Assembly: GCF_025562455.1 (NCBI RefSeq)
Contig: NZ_JAHPRO010000003.1
Location: 124,001 to 188,000, forward strand
DNA: 64,000 bases
Source: Acinetobacter sp. WU_MDCI_Axc73
GTDB lineage: Bacteria > Pseudomonadota > Gammaproteobacteria > Pseudomonadales > Moraxellaceae
Direction of reading: 5' to 3'
Each line of letters begins with the position of its first letter. Position 1 is the stretch's first letter. This document shows positions 17,535-26,087 of this stretch, one piece after another. Below the pieces are notes generated by a model. The model did no database searches. It was not told the origin of the DNA and saw only the letters and a program-made list of their open reading frames with translations. Made by a program: the position numbers and the translations under genes.

Positions 17535-18173
17535 ATGTGGGAATTAGTTAAGGCAGGGGGCTGGTTGATGCTGCCCCTCATTCTATGTTCTATTTTTACG
17601 GTGGCAATTAGTATCGAGCGTTTTATTCGCCTAAAACGATCAGCAGTTTTGCCAAACGCCCTCATGTCTTCAAGTTCTCATTCTGTTGATCAGGTCATTG
17701 AGCAATTGCAGCAAAATCAATCATTGCAAAACAGTCCTTTGGGACGAATTTTAAAAGCTGGTATGCAAAACCAGAGCATGGGTGAGCAATTTGCCAAAGC
17801 ACAAATGGAAGTTATCGCTTCTCAGGAAATTGGATATTTAGAACGAAATATTAACTTTTTGGGAACGATGAGTGCCGTTGCACCTTTACTTGGTCTTTTA
17901 GGTACAGTCGTTGGAATCATCGAATCCTTTCTAGTGATTGATATTGGGTCGAGTAGTAGTCCAACTTTAATGATTCCTGGGATTTCTAAAGCGTTGATCA
18001 CCACGGCTGTGGGCATGTTGATCGCAATTCCAGCATTAATGGCATATCGTTATTTTCAGCGTCTTGTACATGAATACATCGCAGAGCTTGAACAACAAGC
18101 GACTCTTTTCCATGCAGCACTTTTTTTCAAGACTTCACAGTCAACTGCATTTGAGCAGCGTCGTGTAAGCTAG
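17535..18173 (+). CDS. exbB: ExbB/TolQ-type proton-channel protein
   Basis: A 212-residue MotA/TolQ/ExbB inner-membrane protein. One membrane segment lies near the N-terminus (LPLILCSIFTVAISIERFI) and two more lie in the C-terminal half (FLGTMSAVAPLLGLLGTVVG and ALITTAVGMLIAIPALMAY). It forms a proton channel with its ExbD partner just downstream. The ATG at 17535 follows GGGGAAG; the upstream TTG at 17520 is rejected. The exbB-exbD-msbA-lpxK-kdsB order resembles that of Pseudomonas, where this ExbBD-like pair accompanies lipid A genes. It is probably not the TonB-linked pair, since no tonB is adjacent. Confidence 0.88.
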   Translation: MWELVKAGGWLMLPLILCSIFTVAISIERFIRLKRSAVLPNALMSSSSHSVDQVIEQLQQNQSLQNSPLGRILKAGMQNQSMGEQFAKAQMEVIASQEIGYLERNINFLGTMSAVAPLLGLLGTVVGIIESFLVIDIGSSSSPTLMIPGISKALITTAVGMLIAIPALMAYRYFQRLVHEYIAELEQQATLFHAALFFKTSQSTAFEQRRVS

Positions 18174-18184
18174 GGCGGGATATT

Positions 18185-18613
18185 ATGAAATTTAAGCGCC
18201 CTCAAGTTGAAGATATTCATATCAATTTGACACCTATGATTGATTGTCTGCTATTTATTTTGGTTTTTTTGTTGCTTTCTACGACCTTTGCACAAAATAG
18301 TCGAATTAATCTGACTTTACCCGATGCACAAGGGGTTCCACCAAAACAATACGATCAGAAAGTTGAGGTCATGGTAGACTCTTCTGGGCATTACATGGTC
18401 AATGGTCAAGCCATTTCCAGTCAGAATAGTTCTGATTTAAATAGTGCAATTAAACAGGCAGCGCATGATCGTCGTGATTTAATGTTTGTCATCGCTGCTG
18501 ATGCCAAAGCAACACATCAGGATGTAATTCGCGTGATGGATGTGGCAGGGCAGCTTGGTTTTGTTAATATTAACATTAGTACAAAAGTTCCTTCCAGAGG
18601 TTTTACTGAGTGA
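18185..18613 (+). CDS. exbD: ExbD/TolR-type energiser protein
   Basis: A 142-residue protein with one N-terminal membrane helix (LTPMIDCLLFILVFLLLSTTF) and a periplasmic ExbD/TolR domain. The Asp in the helix is the conserved proton-carrying residue of the family. It works with the ExbB-like protein encoded 11 bases upstream. Its stop codon overlaps the GTG start of msbA, so the three genes form a tight unit. Its role in lipid A or envelope transport is inferred from context only. Confidence 0.88.
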   Translation: MKFKRPQVEDIHINLTPMIDCLLFILVFLLLSTTFAQNSRINLTLPDAQGVPPKQYDQKVEVMVDSSGHYMVNGQAISSQNSSDLNSAIKQAAHDRRDLMFVIAADAKATHQDVIRVMDVAGQLGFVNINISTKVPSRGFTE

Positions 18614-20337
18614 AGCAAGATTTTAAGATTTATCTTCGTCTCCTATCCTATTTAAAACCCTTTTGGGGCATTGCATTATTAGTCTTGATCGGTTTTGCGA
18701 TCAATGCTGCAACTGAGGTGTCGGTTGCCAAGTTGTTAAAATATATTATTGATGCGATTCAGGAAGGCAGTCGACAAAATCTTGATTGGTTTCCAGCCCT
18801 TATTGTGTTGTTGGTTTTCTTCCGTGGTCTTGGCTTGTTCATGGGTAGTTATTTTACCGCTGTCATTTCACGCAGTTTGATTTTTAGTATTCGTCAGGAT
18901 GTTTATGCCAAGCTATTGTGCTTGCCTTCACAATATTATCTAGATAATTCTTCAGGGCATATTACTGCCAAGATCATGTATAACGTAGAGCAGTTGACTG
19001 CTGCATCTTCTGAATCTCTGACGACCATTGTTAAAGAGGGTTTTATTACCATTGGTTTATTAGGTTATCTTTTTTATTCCAATTGGCGTTTAACTTTATG
19101 CATTTTGATTTTCATGCCTTTAATAGGGTTGTTGGTTCGTAAAGCATCCAAAAGAATGCGTAAACTTTCGATTCAAGTACAGAATACCATGGGTGATGTC
19201 AATCACGTGGTACAGGAAAGTATCAATGGTAATTCAGTGGTTAAAACTTTTAATGGCGAGATCTCAGAACAACAGCGCTTTTATAAATCTTCTCAGGAAA
19301 ACCTCAAACGTGGTTTGAAAATGGTGGTGGTTCAGAATATGAACTCGCCACTCGTACAGTTAGTGATGGCATTCGCCATGAGCTTGATTGTGTGGTTGGC
19401 CTTGCGTCCACAAATCTTGGGTAATACGACTGCGGGTGAGTTTGTAGCATATATTACTGCTGCTGGCTTGCTGGCAAAGCCAGTAAAAAATCTGACCGAT
19501 GTTAATGAAAAGATACAACGTGGTATTGCAGCAGCTTATTCCGTTTTTGAATTATTGGACTTACCTGAAGAACAAAATACAGGAACATTGAAACCCGAAT
19601 TGAAAGGTAATATTCGTTTTGAGCATGTGGAGCTGGTATATAAATCAGATGTTCATGCAATTCAGGATTTTTCGTTAAACATCAAATCAGGTGAAACGAT
19701 TGCTTTAGTCGGTCGTTCTGGTGCTGGTAAAACTTCTTTGGTGAGTTTATTGGTGCGTTTTCAGGAAACGACTAGCGGTCAAATTTATCTCGATGATCTT
19801 CGTATTGAGGATATTGATTTACCCACCTTACGCCGTCAGGTTGCAATGGTGAATCAGCAAGTGGTGTTGTTTAATCGTACAGTACGTGAAAATATTGCCT
19901 ATGGACAGCTCGAGGGTGCAAAAGAAGAAGATATTATCGCTGCGGCAAAAGCAGCTTATGCACATGATTTTATTATGAACTTACCACAAGGCTATGATAC
20001 GGTTTTAGGTGCACAAGGGCTTAATTTATCTGGCGGTCAACGTCAACGTATTGCCATTGCCCGAGCGATTCTAAAAGATGCTCCGATTTTAATTTTAGAT
20101 GAAGCGACAAGCGCACTGGATAATGAATCTGAACATTTTATTCAAAAAGCCTTTGATCAGGCGATGCAGCAAGATCGTACCACCATTGTGATTGCTCACC
20201 GTTTGTCGACAATCGAAAATGCAGATCGAATTGTGGTGATGGATAAAGGTCGTATTGTTGAGCAAGGTACACATTCGGAATTACTGGCTAAACATGGCGC
20301 TTATTATCAATTACACCAGCGTAATTTTGAGGATTAG
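18610..20337 (+). CDS. msbA: Lipid A flippase MsbA
   Basis: A 575-residue ABC exporter half-transporter. An N-terminal six-helix membrane domain (about 1-310) is fused to an ATPase domain with Walker A VGRSGAGKTSL, Q-loop AMVNQQVVLFN, signature LSGGQRQRIAIARAIL, Walker B PILILDEATSALD and H-loop IVIAHRLSTIENAD. MsbA flips core-lipid A across the inner membrane. The start is a GTG overlapping the exbD stop (GTGA). Five bases separate it from lpxK, supporting the lipid A assignment over a drug exporter. Confidence 0.95.
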   Translation: MKQDFKIYLRLLSYLKPFWGIALLVLIGFAINAATEVSVAKLLKYIIDAIQEGSRQNLDWFPALIVLLVFFRGLGLFMGSYFTAVISRSLIFSIRQDVYAKLLCLPSQYYLDNSSGHITAKIMYNVEQLTAASSESLTTIVKEGFITIGLLGYLFYSNWRLTLCILIFMPLIGLLVRKASKRMRKLSIQVQNTMGDVNHVVQESINGNSVVKTFNGEISEQQRFYKSSQENLKRGLKMVVVQNMNSPLVQLVMAFAMSLIVWLALRPQILGNTTAGEFVAYITAAGLLAKPVKNLTDVNEKIQRGIAAAYSVFELLDLPEEQNTGTLKPELKGNIRFEHVELVYKSDVHAIQDFSLNIKSGETIALVGRSGAGKTSLVSLLVRFQETTSGQIYLDDLRIEDIDLPTLRRQVAMVNQQVVLFNRTVRENIAYGQLEGAKEEDIIAAAKAAYAHDFIMNLPQGYDTVLGAQGLNLSGGQRQRIAIARAILKDAPILILDEATSALDNESEHFIQKAFDQAMQQDRTTIVIAHRLSTIENADRIVVMDKGRIVEQGTHSELLAKHGAYYQLHQRNFED

Positions 20338-20342
20338 TCTAC

Positions 20343-21362
20343 ATGTCTTTTGCCCAAATAATTCAGGATGCGTGGAATAAACAAGCAAAATGGTTGATTT
20401 TGTTACGTCCACTGTCATGTTTATATTGGGTGGGTTCAAGTTTTAATCACAAGCTTTATCAAAATGGCGTAAAAGCAGTATATACCGCACCCGTACCCGT
20501 GATGGTGATTGGAAATATTACGGTAGGTGGGAGTGGTAAAACGCCTCTATTGATTCAACTAATCAAATATCTGATGCAGCGACAGCTTAAAGTTGGTGTG
20601 GTCAGTCGTGGTTATGGTGGTCAAGGGCCTTTTCCTGCTTTAGTAGATATGAGTTCCAAACCTGACGAAGTAGGCGATGAGCCGTGTTTAATCGTTCAAT
20701 CTACTCATGTGCCAATGGCTGTGGGAGCAGACCGTAAATTAGCAATTGAATTGCTGCTCAGTCACTATGATGTCGATTTTATTATTAGTGATGATGGCTT
20801 ACAACATTGGGCATTAGATCGACAAATTGAATGGATTGTACTGGATCTCAATCGTGGCTTGGGTAATGAAAAATTGTTACCCGAAGGTTATTTACGTGAA
20901 CCCAAATCGCGTTTAAAAGTGGGGACTGTTATTGAGCATGGGGGACAGCCACGTTCGAGCTTAAATATGTACCTTCAAGCAGGTGAGCCGTATTTACTCA
21001 ATCCATCCAAAAATGCTGTAAGTTTATTTAATTCGCAAGACCAGTTTTATGCAGTAGTCGGTATCGGTTTTCCGCAGCGGTTTTATAAAACGCTTGAATC
21101 GATCGGTATTCAGGAGTTTCAGTGTCATGAATTTCCTGATCATTATGATTATGAAATTGAAGATTTACAGTTTGATGATCATAACCCCATCATTACCACT
21201 GAAAAAGATGCAGTAAAGATTTTAGCTTTGCTTCAACATTATCCAGATTTTTCTACTGAAATTTGGGTCGTGCCTGTAGAGGCAATCCTTTCTCAAGATT
21301 GTTATCAATTACTTGACGCTCAATTACAACAATTGGGTATTTCTCTGCCTCCGGAAATTTAA
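20343..21362 (+). CDS. lpxK: Tetraacyldisaccharide 4'-kinase LpxK
   Basis: A 339-residue membrane-associated kinase that phosphorylates the 4' position of the lipid A disaccharide. The N-terminal hydrophobic segment around LRPLSCLYWVGSSF anchors it. The P-loop is GNITVGGSGKTPLLIQL, followed by VSRGYGGQGP, DEVGDEPCLI, the IISDDGLQHWALDRQ segment and the C-terminal TTEKDAVKI. It sits between msbA and kdsB, the next base after its stop codon being the kdsB start. Confidence 0.96.
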   Translation: MSFAQIIQDAWNKQAKWLILLRPLSCLYWVGSSFNHKLYQNGVKAVYTAPVPVMVIGNITVGGSGKTPLLIQLIKYLMQRQLKVGVVSRGYGGQGPFPALVDMSSKPDEVGDEPCLIVQSTHVPMAVGADRKLAIELLLSHYDVDFIISDDGLQHWALDRQIEWIVLDLNRGLGNEKLLPEGYLREPKSRLKVGTVIEHGGQPRSSLNMYLQAGEPYLLNPSKNAVSLFNSQDQFYAVVGIGFPQRFYKTLESIGIQEFQCHEFPDHYDYEIEDLQFDDHNPIITTEKDAVKILALLQHYPDFSTEIWVVPVEAILSQDCYQLLDAQLQQLGISLPPEI

Positions 21363-22124
21363 ATGAAACACATCGTTATTCCTGCTCGTTTTGCTAGCTC
21401 ACGTTTACCAGGGAAACCTCTTTTAGAGATTCATGGTCGTGCCATGATTTTACGTGTTGTTGATCAGGCAAAAAAAGTTCAGGGTTTTGATGATTACTGC
21501 GTGGCTACAGATGATGAAGGTATTGCCAATATTTGTCGTGCAGAAAATATTGATGTCGTCATGACCAGTACGGAACATCCTTCTGGTACGGATCGACTGA
21601 GTGAAGTTGCACGAATTAAAGGTTGGGCAAGTGATGACATTATTGTTAATGTGCAGGGTGATGAACCTTTGCTGCCTGCCAAATTAGTGCAACAGGTGAG
21701 TCAGTTATTGGTTGATAAACCAAATTGCTCCATGTCAACTTTGTGTGAGCCGATTGACCAGTTAGAGGAATTTCAGCGTAACAGTATTGTGAAAGTCGTC
21801 ATGTCTAAACATAACGAAGCGCTATATTTTAGTCGCGCAACGATTCCTTATGATCGTGATGCGGCACAACAAAATACCCAGCAACTACATGCGCATGCTT
21901 ATCGCCACTTGGGGTTATATGCTTATCGGGTTAGCCTGTTACAGGAATATGTGGCTTGGGAACAGGGAGAACTGGAAAAACTTGAAAGTCTTGAGCAGTT
22001 ACGCGTACTAGAAAATGGTCATCGCATCGCGATTGCAATTGCAGAAGTGAATTTACCGCCAGGGGTAGATACTTTGGCGGATTTAGAGCGATTAAATGCA
22101 ATGCCTGTCTCCAGTTTTCAATAA
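21363..22124 (+). CDS. kdsB: CMP-KDO synthetase KdsB
   Basis: A 253-residue cytidylyltransferase that activates KDO as CMP-KDO for the inner core of LPS. It shows the N-terminal [20 protein letters not shown] and the typical [45 protein letters not shown] and [13 protein letters not shown]. The ATG follows the lpxK stop codon without a gap, so expression is very likely coupled. Confidence 0.96.
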   Translation: MKHIVIPARFASSRLPGKPLLEIHGRAMILRVVDQAKKVQGFDDYCVATDDEGIANICRAENIDVVMTSTEHPSGTDRLSEVARIKGWASDDIIVNVQGDEPLLPAKLVQQVSQLLVDKPNCSMSTLCEPIDQLEEFQRNSIVKVVMSKHNEALYFSRATIPYDRDAAQQNTQQLHAHAYRHLGLYAYRVSLLQEYVAWEQGELEKLESLEQLRVLENGHRIAIAIAEVNLPPGVDTLADLERLNAMPVSSFQ

Positions 22125-22138
22125 TTTGAGATCATGTG

Positions 22139-23107
22139 ATGCAAACTATTTATCCGTGGCAACAAAATGTATGGGAAACACTCACCAGTCGATTTCCAGA
22201 AGTGGGTCATGGGCTCTTATTTTATGGAAAAAAAGGCTGTGGAAAAAATGAGTTTGCGCAGCATTTTTTAGCTTGGATTCTCTGTTCTAATAAACAAGCT
22301 CAAGCAGCATGTGGTGAATGTGTCAGTTGTCAATGGCTAAAGTCCGATACGCATCCCAATTACGTACATATTAGTACCGACGAAGAAAATAAAAAACAAA
22401 ATGCCAAGATAAAAATTGAGAAAATACGTGAGCTGTTACCCTTTGTGCAACAAACCGTAGATGGCTGGCGTGTGATTGTGATTGAACCCGCAGAAGCTTT
22501 GAATATTGCTTCGTCCAATGCGCTCTTAAAAACACTCGAAGAGCCGGGTGAACGTATCATTTTAATTTTGTTGGCAGATCATTATCTAAAATTACCCGCG
22601 ACAATTCGTAGTCGCTTACAACATTTTGCACTAGATCGAATTTCACCTGAGCAGTCATTGCAATATATTCAACATGTGCAGCCTGAACTTTCTGTAGAAC
22701 ACATCAACTTACTCTTGAACCTTACGGGAGCTATGCCTTTAAGTGCATTACAATTGGCAGAAAGCGATTGGTTAAATAAACGTACTGACTTTATGGCTGA
22801 TTGGACAAGTTTAGTCATACAGAAAAATAAACCCATAATGTTTGCAACTAAATGGTCAAAAGAGCTGAGCTTTAATGATTTTATTGCTATGTTGGAATAC
22901 TTGTTGGGTGATGTAATTTGTGTCAAGCTAAATCAGTTGATTAAAAATATCGATCTTTCTTTTGATCAAGTCGTGCCAGCCTACACGCTTGAGCAATTGT
23001 TTGAAATCTATGCAGAAATACAACGTGTCAAGCTATTAGTTGAACAAAATGTACAAACCAATCTGGTTTTGGATCAACTTTTTATAAAATTAATGAATGT
23101 TAAATAA
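22139..23107 (+). CDS. holB: DNA polymerase III delta' subunit HolB
   Basis: A 322-residue clamp-loader subunit. The AAA-type N-terminal domain has GLLFYGKKGCGKNEFAQHFL, in which Asn replaces the usual Ser/Thr after GK, consistent with delta' being a non-hydrolysing subunit. A zinc site CGECVSCQ follows, and then SNALLKTLEEPGERIILILL and PATIRSRLQHFAL. The C-terminal collar domain is poorly conserved. It precedes pilZ and tatD, the same order as in Pseudomonas. The ATG at 22139 directly follows an in-frame GTG. Confidence 0.92.
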   Translation: MQTIYPWQQNVWETLTSRFPEVGHGLLFYGKKGCGKNEFAQHFLAWILCSNKQAQAACGECVSCQWLKSDTHPNYVHISTDEENKKQNAKIKIEKIRELLPFVQQTVDGWRVIVIEPAEALNIASSNALLKTLEEPGERIILILLADHYLKLPATIRSRLQHFALDRISPEQSLQYIQHVQPELSVEHINLLLNLTGAMPLSALQLAESDWLNKRTDFMADWTSLVIQKNKPIMFATKWSKELSFNDFIAMLEYLLGDVICVKLNQLIKNIDLSFDQVVPAYTLEQLFEIYAEIQRVKLLVEQNVQTNLVLDQLFIKLMNVK

Positions 23108-23119
23108 AGGGGAAGTAGA

Positions 23120-23461
23120 ATGGAACCACGTATGATGGGCGGTATTATTCAGTTGAATATTCCTGATCGTGCAACCTTGCAAGCCAGTTATATGAGTTTT
23201 GTACAGGGTGGTGGTTTATTCATTCCTTCTAAGCAAGCTGTCAAGTTGGGTGATGAGATATTTATATTGGCTACCTTGCCTGAGCAGTCGCAAAAGATTC
23301 CACTCACTGGAAAAGTGATCTGGATTTCACGTAAACAAACTGGAGTTAAACCGCATGGTTTTGCGATTCAACTCAATGGTGAAAAGGGTCTCTACTACAA
23401 AAATGAAGCAGAGAAGATCTTGGCGGGTAGTGTGTCTGATCGTCCTAATTTCACCATGTAA
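23120..23461 (+). CDS. pilZ: Type IV pilus protein PilZ
   Basis: A 113-residue single PilZ-domain protein. It aligns with the original PilZ of Pseudomonas by sequence (GGIIQLNIPDRATLQASYMS, FVQGGGLFIPSKQ) and by position between holB and tatD. The c-di-GMP-binding signature, an N-terminal RxxxR and a D/NxSxxG, is missing: GGG takes the place of the second motif. By family knowledge this class does not bind c-di-GMP but is needed for pilus assembly through PilB and FimX-type partners. It also lies shortly upstream of the T2SS pseudopilin genes. Confidence 0.9.
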   Translation: MEPRMMGGIIQLNIPDRATLQASYMSFVQGGGLFIPSKQAVKLGDEIFILATLPEQSQKIPLTGKVIWISRKQTGVKPHGFAIQLNGEKGLYYKNEAEKILAGSVSDRPNFTM

Positions 23462-23477
23462 AAAATAGGAAGAAGTT

Positions 23478-24251
23478 GTGTTTGTAGATACCCATTGTCA
23501 TCTGACCATGCTGGATTTGACAGCTTATGATGGAGATTTGGATCAGGCCTTGGCACAGGCACGTCAAGCAGGTGTATCCAAGTTTATGAGTATTTCAGTT
23601 GATTTGGATGATCATCTACAACTTGCTCAAATCGCCCAACGCCATGATGATGTAGGTTATACGGTAGGTGTTCATCCCTGTGAAGATGCTGCAACAATGG
23701 CACGAGCAACCACTGAGTTTTTAGTTGAATTGGCACACTCAGAGAAAGTCTGGGCATTGGGTGAAACGGGGCTTGATTATTATCACAGTACTGAATTTGT
23801 AGAACAACAAAAGCAATGTTTTGCTCGGCATATTGCTGCATCCAAAATTGTAAAAAAACCAGTGGTGGTACATACTCGTTCTGCCAAGCAAGATACTATT
23901 GATATTATTCGTGCTGAACAGTCAACACATGGTATTTTGCACTGTTTCACAGAAGATTGGGAAACGGCAAAAGCCGTGCTAGATTGTGGTTACTATATTT
24001 CCTTTTCAGGCATTATTTCCTTTAAAAATGCCCAAGATTTACGTGATGTAGCTAAGCAAGTGCCACTTGATCGTGTGTTAATCGAAACGGATAGTCCATA
24101 TTTGGCACCTGTGCCTTATCGTGGTAAATCAAATGAACCCAAATATGTGCCATTTGTAGCCAAGGCTTTAAGTGATGTATATGATAAACCTCTAGAAGAA
24201 ATGGCAGCTATTACTCGCCAAAATTTTGAAAATCTTCTAAATATGAAATAG
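23478..24251 (+). CDS. TatD-family metal-dependent hydrolase
   Basis: A 257-residue TIM-barrel hydrolase with the TatD metal ligands: VDTHCHL at the N-terminus, GETGLDYY, VVHTRSA, GILHCFT and ETDSPYLAP. Members are DNases, D-aminoacyl-tRNA deacylases or related hydrolases. The sequence is closest in layout to YcfH, which is likewise encoded after holB. The start is GTG with AGGAAG just upstream. It lies 16 bases after pilZ. Confidence 0.92.
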   Translation: MFVDTHCHLTMLDLTAYDGDLDQALAQARQAGVSKFMSISVDLDDHLQLAQIAQRHDDVGYTVGVHPCEDAATMARATTEFLVELAHSEKVWALGETGLDYYHSTEFVEQQKQCFARHIAASKIVKKPVVVHTRSAKQDTIDIIRAEQSTHGILHCFTEDWETAKAVLDCGYYISFSGIISFKNAQDLRDVAKQVPLDRVLIETDSPYLAPVPYRGKSNEPKYVPFVAKALSDVYDKPLEEMAAITRQNFENLLNMK

Positions 24252-24288
24252 TTGAATTAAACGAAAGCTAAAGTAAGAGAGTTATCGC

Positions 24289-24903
24289 GTGAAGATGGAT
24301 CGTCAGGCTCAGTTTCGAGCAAGAGAAATATTGATATTTCAGGTTGCAGAACAACTCCTATTGGAAAATGGCGAAGCAGGTATGACACTTGATGCTTTGG
24401 CAGCGGAGCTTGATCTTGCTAAGGGCACACTTTATAAGCACTTTCAAAGTAAGGATGAGCTGTATATTTTATTGATCATTCGTAATGAAAAGATGTTGCT
24501 CGAAATGGTGCAGGATACGCAAAAGACTTTCCAGGAGCATTTAGCTTTTTTTATGTTGCATCATTTGCATCATCCAGAACGAACCGTCATGTTTCATCAG
24601 ATTGAAGAGCGTTTATCGACAACTGGACAAGGGATACAACAACTTTTTCAAGAGCTTTATCAGATTCGTAAAAAACGTTTACGCATTATTATTGGTATGA
24701 CAGATACTTATCTGGAGTCAATCCAAAGCTCAATGACCACGCGTGATTATTTGGCTGGAATTTGGTCGCTCACACATGGTGCCGCTGCTATTCTGAATTC
24801 GAGTTTTTATCAGCGTTATTTAGGTTCAAGAGATACTTTACGTATTGCTTATATTGATCAGGCTTTAGCTATGCCTAGGCATATCCATGAGCAATATGCC
24901 TAA
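24289..24903 (+). CDS. TetR-family transcriptional regulator
   Basis: A 204-residue TetR-type repressor. The N-terminal helix-turn-helix is evident: EILIFQVAEQLLLENGEAG, AAELDLAKGTLYKHFQSKDE. The C-terminal ligand domain is of the kind often annotated as TetR/AcrR and gives no clear ligand. A GTG at 24289 lies 8 bases after AGAGA; an ATG at 24295 is the alternative. The 3' end overlaps the first possible start of gspH by 17 bases, so this regulator is expressed with, and may influence, the T2SS pseudopilin genes. That regulatory link is inference. Confidence 0.88.
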   Translation: MKMDRQAQFRAREILIFQVAEQLLLENGEAGMTLDALAAELDLAKGTLYKHFQSKDELYILLIIRNEKMLLEMVQDTQKTFQEHLAFFMLHHLHHPERTVMFHQIEERLSTTGQGIQQLFQELYQIRKKRLRIIIGMTDTYLESIQSSMTTRDYLAGIWSLTHGAAAILNSSFYQRYLGSRDTLRIAYIDQALAMPRHIHEQYA

Positions 24904-25618
24904 TCAGAGAAGTTTCTCAAAGCACGGCTTATCGCCTTACTTTGGTTCTCGCACTCGAAGTATGACATTTCGTTATGTGGCAATTAAACATCATCCCTCA
25001 AAGCAAGACTTTTCGTCTTGCGCTGTTCCTCATACTCGAAGCATAGCTTCTCGCCTTGCAGCAGGATCGAGCGTTGCTCGATTTAAACCTGCCTCAGGAT
25101 TTACGTTGATTGAGCTGATGGTGGTCATTGTCATTATCGCGATTTTGGCTTCGCTGATTTTATTAAATATCAGTGGGGTCGATCAGCGTAAAGCGATGCA
25201 AGCTCGTGAATTTTTTATTCTCGATTTAAAGAAAATCAATAAAGAATCGGTTGATCAATCTCGTATTTTTGCTTTATTAACTCATAATGCGACTGATGTT
25301 GCCCCATTTAGCTATGAGGTGGCTGAATATCATGACCTTCGTGCTCAAACAGTTATTCAGCAAGATAAAAAATGGCAACCTTATTCGGAATTTCCTGTCA
25401 GAGTATTACCTGAAAGAGTTGCGTTTAATATTGAATCTGTTGATCAAAACTATCAGAATGCAACTCAACAGGATTTAATTAATCAACAGGCTCCGAAATT
25501 AATTTGGTTTGGTAATGGTGAAGTAAAACCAGTACGTATTCAGTTTTATTTTGAGCAAAACCCCGTTGGTGATCCAATTGAGGTTGATCATTTGGGGAAT
25601 ATTAATGAAAGCCAATAA
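24887..25618 (+). CDS. gspH: T2SS minor pseudopilin GspH, long repeat leader
   Basis: A pseudopilin of the type II secretion system. The class III prepilin signal is G-FTLIELMVVIVIIAILAS, with cleavage after Gly71 and Glu at mature position 5. The mature domain of about 172 residues fits GspH. What is odd is the leader: up to 71 residues instead of the usual 5-25, translated from repeat DNA that recurs before gspI and gspJ (ends in SSVARFKPASG). The ATG at 24887 lies inside tetR; ATGs at 24896 and 24962 are in frame and would give leaders of 68 or 46 residues. No start lies close to the cleavage site. The downstream gspI start overlaps the end of this gene. Confidence 0.85.
   Translation: MSNMPNQRSFSKHGLSPYFGSRTRSMTFRYVAIKHHPSKQDFSSCAVPHTRSIASRLAAGSSVARFKPASGFTLIELMVVIVIIAILASLILLNISGVDQRKAMQAREFFILDLKKINKESVDQSRIFALLTHNATDVAPFSYEVAEYHDLRAQTVIQQDKKWQPYSEFPVRVLPERVAFNIESVDQNYQNATQQDLINQQAPKLIWFGNGEVKPVRIQFYFEQNPVGDPIEVDHLGNINESQ
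24911..25095 (+). repeat. Palindromic leader repeat before gspH (copy A)
   Basis: Several degenerate units of the pattern CTCAAAGCAAGACTTTTCG-TCTTGCG start near 24915, 24953, 24996 and 25034. They end in the hairpin GCAGG-ATCGAGC-GTT-GCTCGAT-TTAAA-CCTGC (25061-25092). The same modules occur before gspI and gspJ. The repeat ends two codons before the Gly codon of the prepilin cleavage site (25097) and is translated as leader. Confidence 0.85.
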
Positions 25619-26087
25619 ACCCAATTTTCAATTTTTCTTTAATTTTCAAAAATCAAAGCAAAGCTTTTCGTCTTACGCTCGGACAAAGCCTCGCTTTGTT
25701 AATCCTCGCTCAGGATTTACGTTGTTAGAAGTGATGGTGGCTTTGGCTATTTTTGCAGTTGCAGCCGTTGCCGTGACAAAGGTAGGTATGCAATATACTC
25801 AGTCGACGGCAAATGCTATTTTAAGAACTAAAGCCCAGTTTGTTGCCATGAATGAGGCTGCTCAAATGGATATTAATAAACAATGGTTGACTGGAACTGA
25901 ATCTAAGCAAATTACGTCTCAGGGTGAAACTTGGCAAATAGATAAACGTTCTGAATCGACGATCAGCCCCAATGTACAACGCGTTGAGATACAAGTCAGT
26001 TTATTTAATAATGAACAAGGTAAGGTTGAATCCGGCATTTCCAATATTGTGTTTTTTAATTATCCTCAACAAGTTAAAACACAATGA
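25605..26087 (+). CDS. gspI: T2SS minor pseudopilin GspI
   Basis: A 160-residue pseudopilin with the prepilin signal G-FTLLEVMVALAIFAVAAVA, cleaved after Gly37, and a mature domain typical of GspI (about 120 residues, with QFVAMNEAAQM and the later ETWQIDKRSE). GspI is thought to nucleate the GspI-J-K tip complex of the T2SS pseudopilus. The ATG at 25605 overlaps the gspH 3' end by 14 bases. The leader of 37 residues is partly made of a shortened copy of the repeat seen before gspH and gspJ (KQSFSSYARTKPR). The end overlaps gspJ by four bases. Confidence 0.88.
   Translation: MKANKPNFQFFFNFQKSKQSFSSYARTKPRFVNPRSGFTLLEVMVALAIFAVAAVAVTKVGMQYTQSTANAILRTKAQFVAMNEAAQMDINKQWLTGTESKQITSQGETWQIDKRSESTISPNVQRVEIQVSLFNNEQGKVESGISNIVFFNYPQQVKTQ
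25653..25710 (+). repeat. Truncated leader repeat before gspI (copy B)
   Basis: Contains CAAAGCAAAGCTTTTCGTCT, matching the unit in copies A and C, then GGACAAAGCCTCGCTTTGTT, a short palindrome, and CGCTCAGGATTTACG shared with the other copies at the cleavage site. The long GCAGG...CCTGC hairpin is missing here, so this copy is shortened or differently evolved. Confidence 0.75.

Noticed and set aside
17535..18613. ExbB-ExbD as the TonB energiser of the iron receptor
   Set aside because: No tonB gene is adjacent and the pair is coupled to msbA-lpxK, so a link to the distant receptor operon is not supported.
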